A stretch of 24,159 bases of DNA, taken from contig JAIXRB010000194.1 of assembly GCA_027485405.1 (NCBI GenBank), forward strand, positions 1-24,159, in the 5' to 3' direction. This DNA is from Leptospiraceae bacterium (GTDB lineage Bacteria > Spirochaetota > Leptospiria > Leptospirales > Leptospiraceae). Shown here in pieces: positions 23,801 to 24,159 of the stretch. Within the stretch, counting starts at the first letter, position 1, and each line of letters opens with the position of its first letter. Under the pieces are notes generated by a model, which was given only the letters and a program-made list of their open reading frames with translations, had not been told where the DNA came from and did no database searches. The translations under genes were made by a program, and so were the position numbers.

Positions 23801-24159
23801 CCTGATCACGTTGATTCCGATAAACCAGAATGGAATGAAATTCAAGTTACTTAATGGATACAATCGTATTCCTGAAGTTGCGGGAAGATTTAATAAGATA
23901 ACCGATGAAAATAGAAAGTAATAAATGATTAGTTGGTTTTCACTTTTTGATAAAATATTCAATTTCCTGATCTGTAAATATTTCCAAAGTAGATTTAAAT
24001 TGAAATATATAACTAAAATCCCGAGAAGTTGTATGGGGACCCCCGATTTCAAATACCTACCGAAAGGATATTCATAGTAGCCAGCAAACATCCAGGGTGT
24101 CAGAGAACTTAAAGCTATAAAAACAGAAAAGGCATCCACGTATTTTATATACTTAGGAA
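20816..24159 (-). CDS. Large membrane sensor histidine kinase with three GAF domains and DHp insertion (5' end probably outside the window)
   Basis: The frame stays open to the window edge upstream of the GTG at 24139. That GTG lacks a Shine-Dalgarno and falls in what looks like the middle of a membrane domain, so I treat the gene as truncated. From the GTG, about five to six hydrophobic helices lie within residues ~5-182. A coiled coil (~188-218) is followed by three GAF-like domains (~220-385, ~400-565, ~590-755); clear GAF ends are SIGILALNLN, RVIAILDLAN and CIGILNFQS. The kinase core has EKMAALGQLVAGVAHEINTP with His791. An insertion (~808-915) contains STREERKARA and NADAIADTLVDIGV. DHp helix 2 is AVEKASKIVFALKNY. 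ATPase motifs are YPDELNQIWTNLLHNSLQAM (Asn993), DNGPGIP (1036-1042) and FFTTKKRGEGSGLGL. All catalytic motifs are present. It is the first visible gene of the signalling operon and overlaps the next kinase gene by 4 bases. Confidence 0.92.
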   Translation of the reverse strand, partial: PKYIKYVDAFSVFIALSSLTPWMFAGYYEYPFGRYLKSGVPIQLLGILVIYFNLNLLWKYLQIRKLNILSKSENQLIIYYFLFSSVILLNLPATSGIRLYPLSNLNFIPFWFIGINVIRIGAKEGHGLAARVSNRVAILSLFFIPILMILYFFSLNSLASLSGRILHVTFIGSLLLVGSYILTFILTRPIVRTLENNISQLVSEKQIANEEKEKSEKSKRIFVKLNQIMKLVNSAMDFKMISKEIFEYLNSEFQVRNLWLLIVDSSNKHLMTELIEGDIDYIDLSGRKFIFSFREPITKKIGSMFISLKFKRPIYFPEFTTRDIKYELDQKIVSYISSSSMMILPLLHDGKSIGILALNLNRNQHLDLAEQETIQSFGQQITSAIIRSKLFREMVESEKETKELADYLRLTNEITKGINASVEIESIMPIFMKFVEEHFGIKYYALYQVQEDTKNTYLISASYHPLASSEVKDKIKNLQISLEMGAHKQAYESGKIIYAPKIKRHLMTPEETFIADSLQIPAFLFVPLKLGDRVIAILDLANHFGERIRMNKQKLAWIESLADQVAGSLSKSFLFQSIKNAESKSMELAFQMKSLNDISKEFNETVDIETILSKIAAYSNARFKLPYLAIWMADEERKFLKPMLGNVPDSIPRELVERTYQIRLPLDPNSKSGAHNIPFFRKKPFVIESMKPEVFSEEERIIMEGYQLQKIIMMPLIIKGKCIGILNFQSFVPTPKTTKSEVNEIYEFVQQIAGPIYNASIVKNLNQAYEDLENSQDQLIQSEKMAALGQLVAGVAHEINTPLGAIKASIQNINNSLEETLNSLPKILQTLSPGEQNLLFSLVEKAKAEKKILSTREERKARASLSTFLEEEGIPNADAIADTLVDIGVTEGIEPYLELFRTTSQDTLPMVYNLAGFQNKAKTIETAVEKASKIVFALKNYTHFDSSGQKQKVSIEDGIETVLTIYQNSFKGGVELKTDFQEIPPIFCYPDELNQIWTNLLHNSLQAMEYKGKISIRVFQEIDKLEENSENQKQSAVVEIADNGPGIPKDIQEKIFQAFFTTKKRGEGSGLGLHITRKIIEKHNGSIDLQSEPGKTVFTIRLPYLEPEEKTIT

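Noticed and set aside
1..24159. Mobile elements, CRISPR arrays, tRNA or rRNA genes
   Set aside because: I looked for transposase motifs, regularly spaced direct repeats, terminal inverted repeats and tRNA-like folds in the intergenic gaps and saw none; the gaps are all under 100 nt.

Overview
The window looks like chromosomal DNA from a spirochaete, most likely Leptospira or a close relative in the Leptospirales. The grounds are AT-rich DNA (by eye about 40% G+C), a fliK-like/flgD/flgE hook block, unusually dense c-di-GMP and histidine-kinase genes, frequent TTG and GTG starts, and intact murD, fabI and trpC. Genus is inferred from gene content and style, not from an rRNA or marker comparison. 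No mobile element, CRISPR array, tRNA or rRNA is visible.

Region 1 (1-3059, + strand) is the end of a flagellar hook operon: the C-terminal part of a FliK-like hook-length protein (cut by the window edge), the hook cap FlgD, the hook protein FlgE, and a strong UUCG-loop terminator. FlgE has no cysteine, so the Cys-Lys lysinoalanine cross-link known from Treponema hooks cannot form.

Region 2 (3119-12722, + strand) is a run of six closely spaced genes. It starts with a membrane-anchored TPR protein with a possible methyltransferase-like C-terminus. This overlaps by one base a multi-spanning protein that I read as a degenerate relative of Amt ammonium channels: both pore histidines are missing, and a run of 19 T falls on the site of the first. 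Then come a GAF/HD-GYP phosphodiesterase, two tandem PAS-GGDEF-EAL phosphodiesterases with decayed GGDEF sites, and enoyl-ACP reductase (fabI). Three consecutive c-di-GMP-degrading enzymes next to hook genes and a possible Amt-derived sensor make this the most interesting part of the window.

Region 3 (12712-15270) holds housekeeping and regulatory genes: murD on the minus strand, convergent with and overlapping the end of fabI, then divergently a STAS anti-sigma-factor antagonist and trpC.

Region 4 (15281-24159, minus strand) is a five-gene signalling operon. In transcription order it encodes a large membrane/triple-GAF histidine kinase (cut by the window edge), a 7TMR-DISM-type histidine kinase, a stand-alone receiver, a receiver fused to a class III nucleotide cyclase, and a third, six-TM histidine kinase. 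Three of the four junctions are 4-base ATGA overlaps. All three kinases carry a related insertion of about 110 residues inside the DHp (dimerisation and phosphotransfer) domain. The likely logic is several membrane or cytoplasmic inputs converging on receivers, with a cyclic nucleotide as one output.
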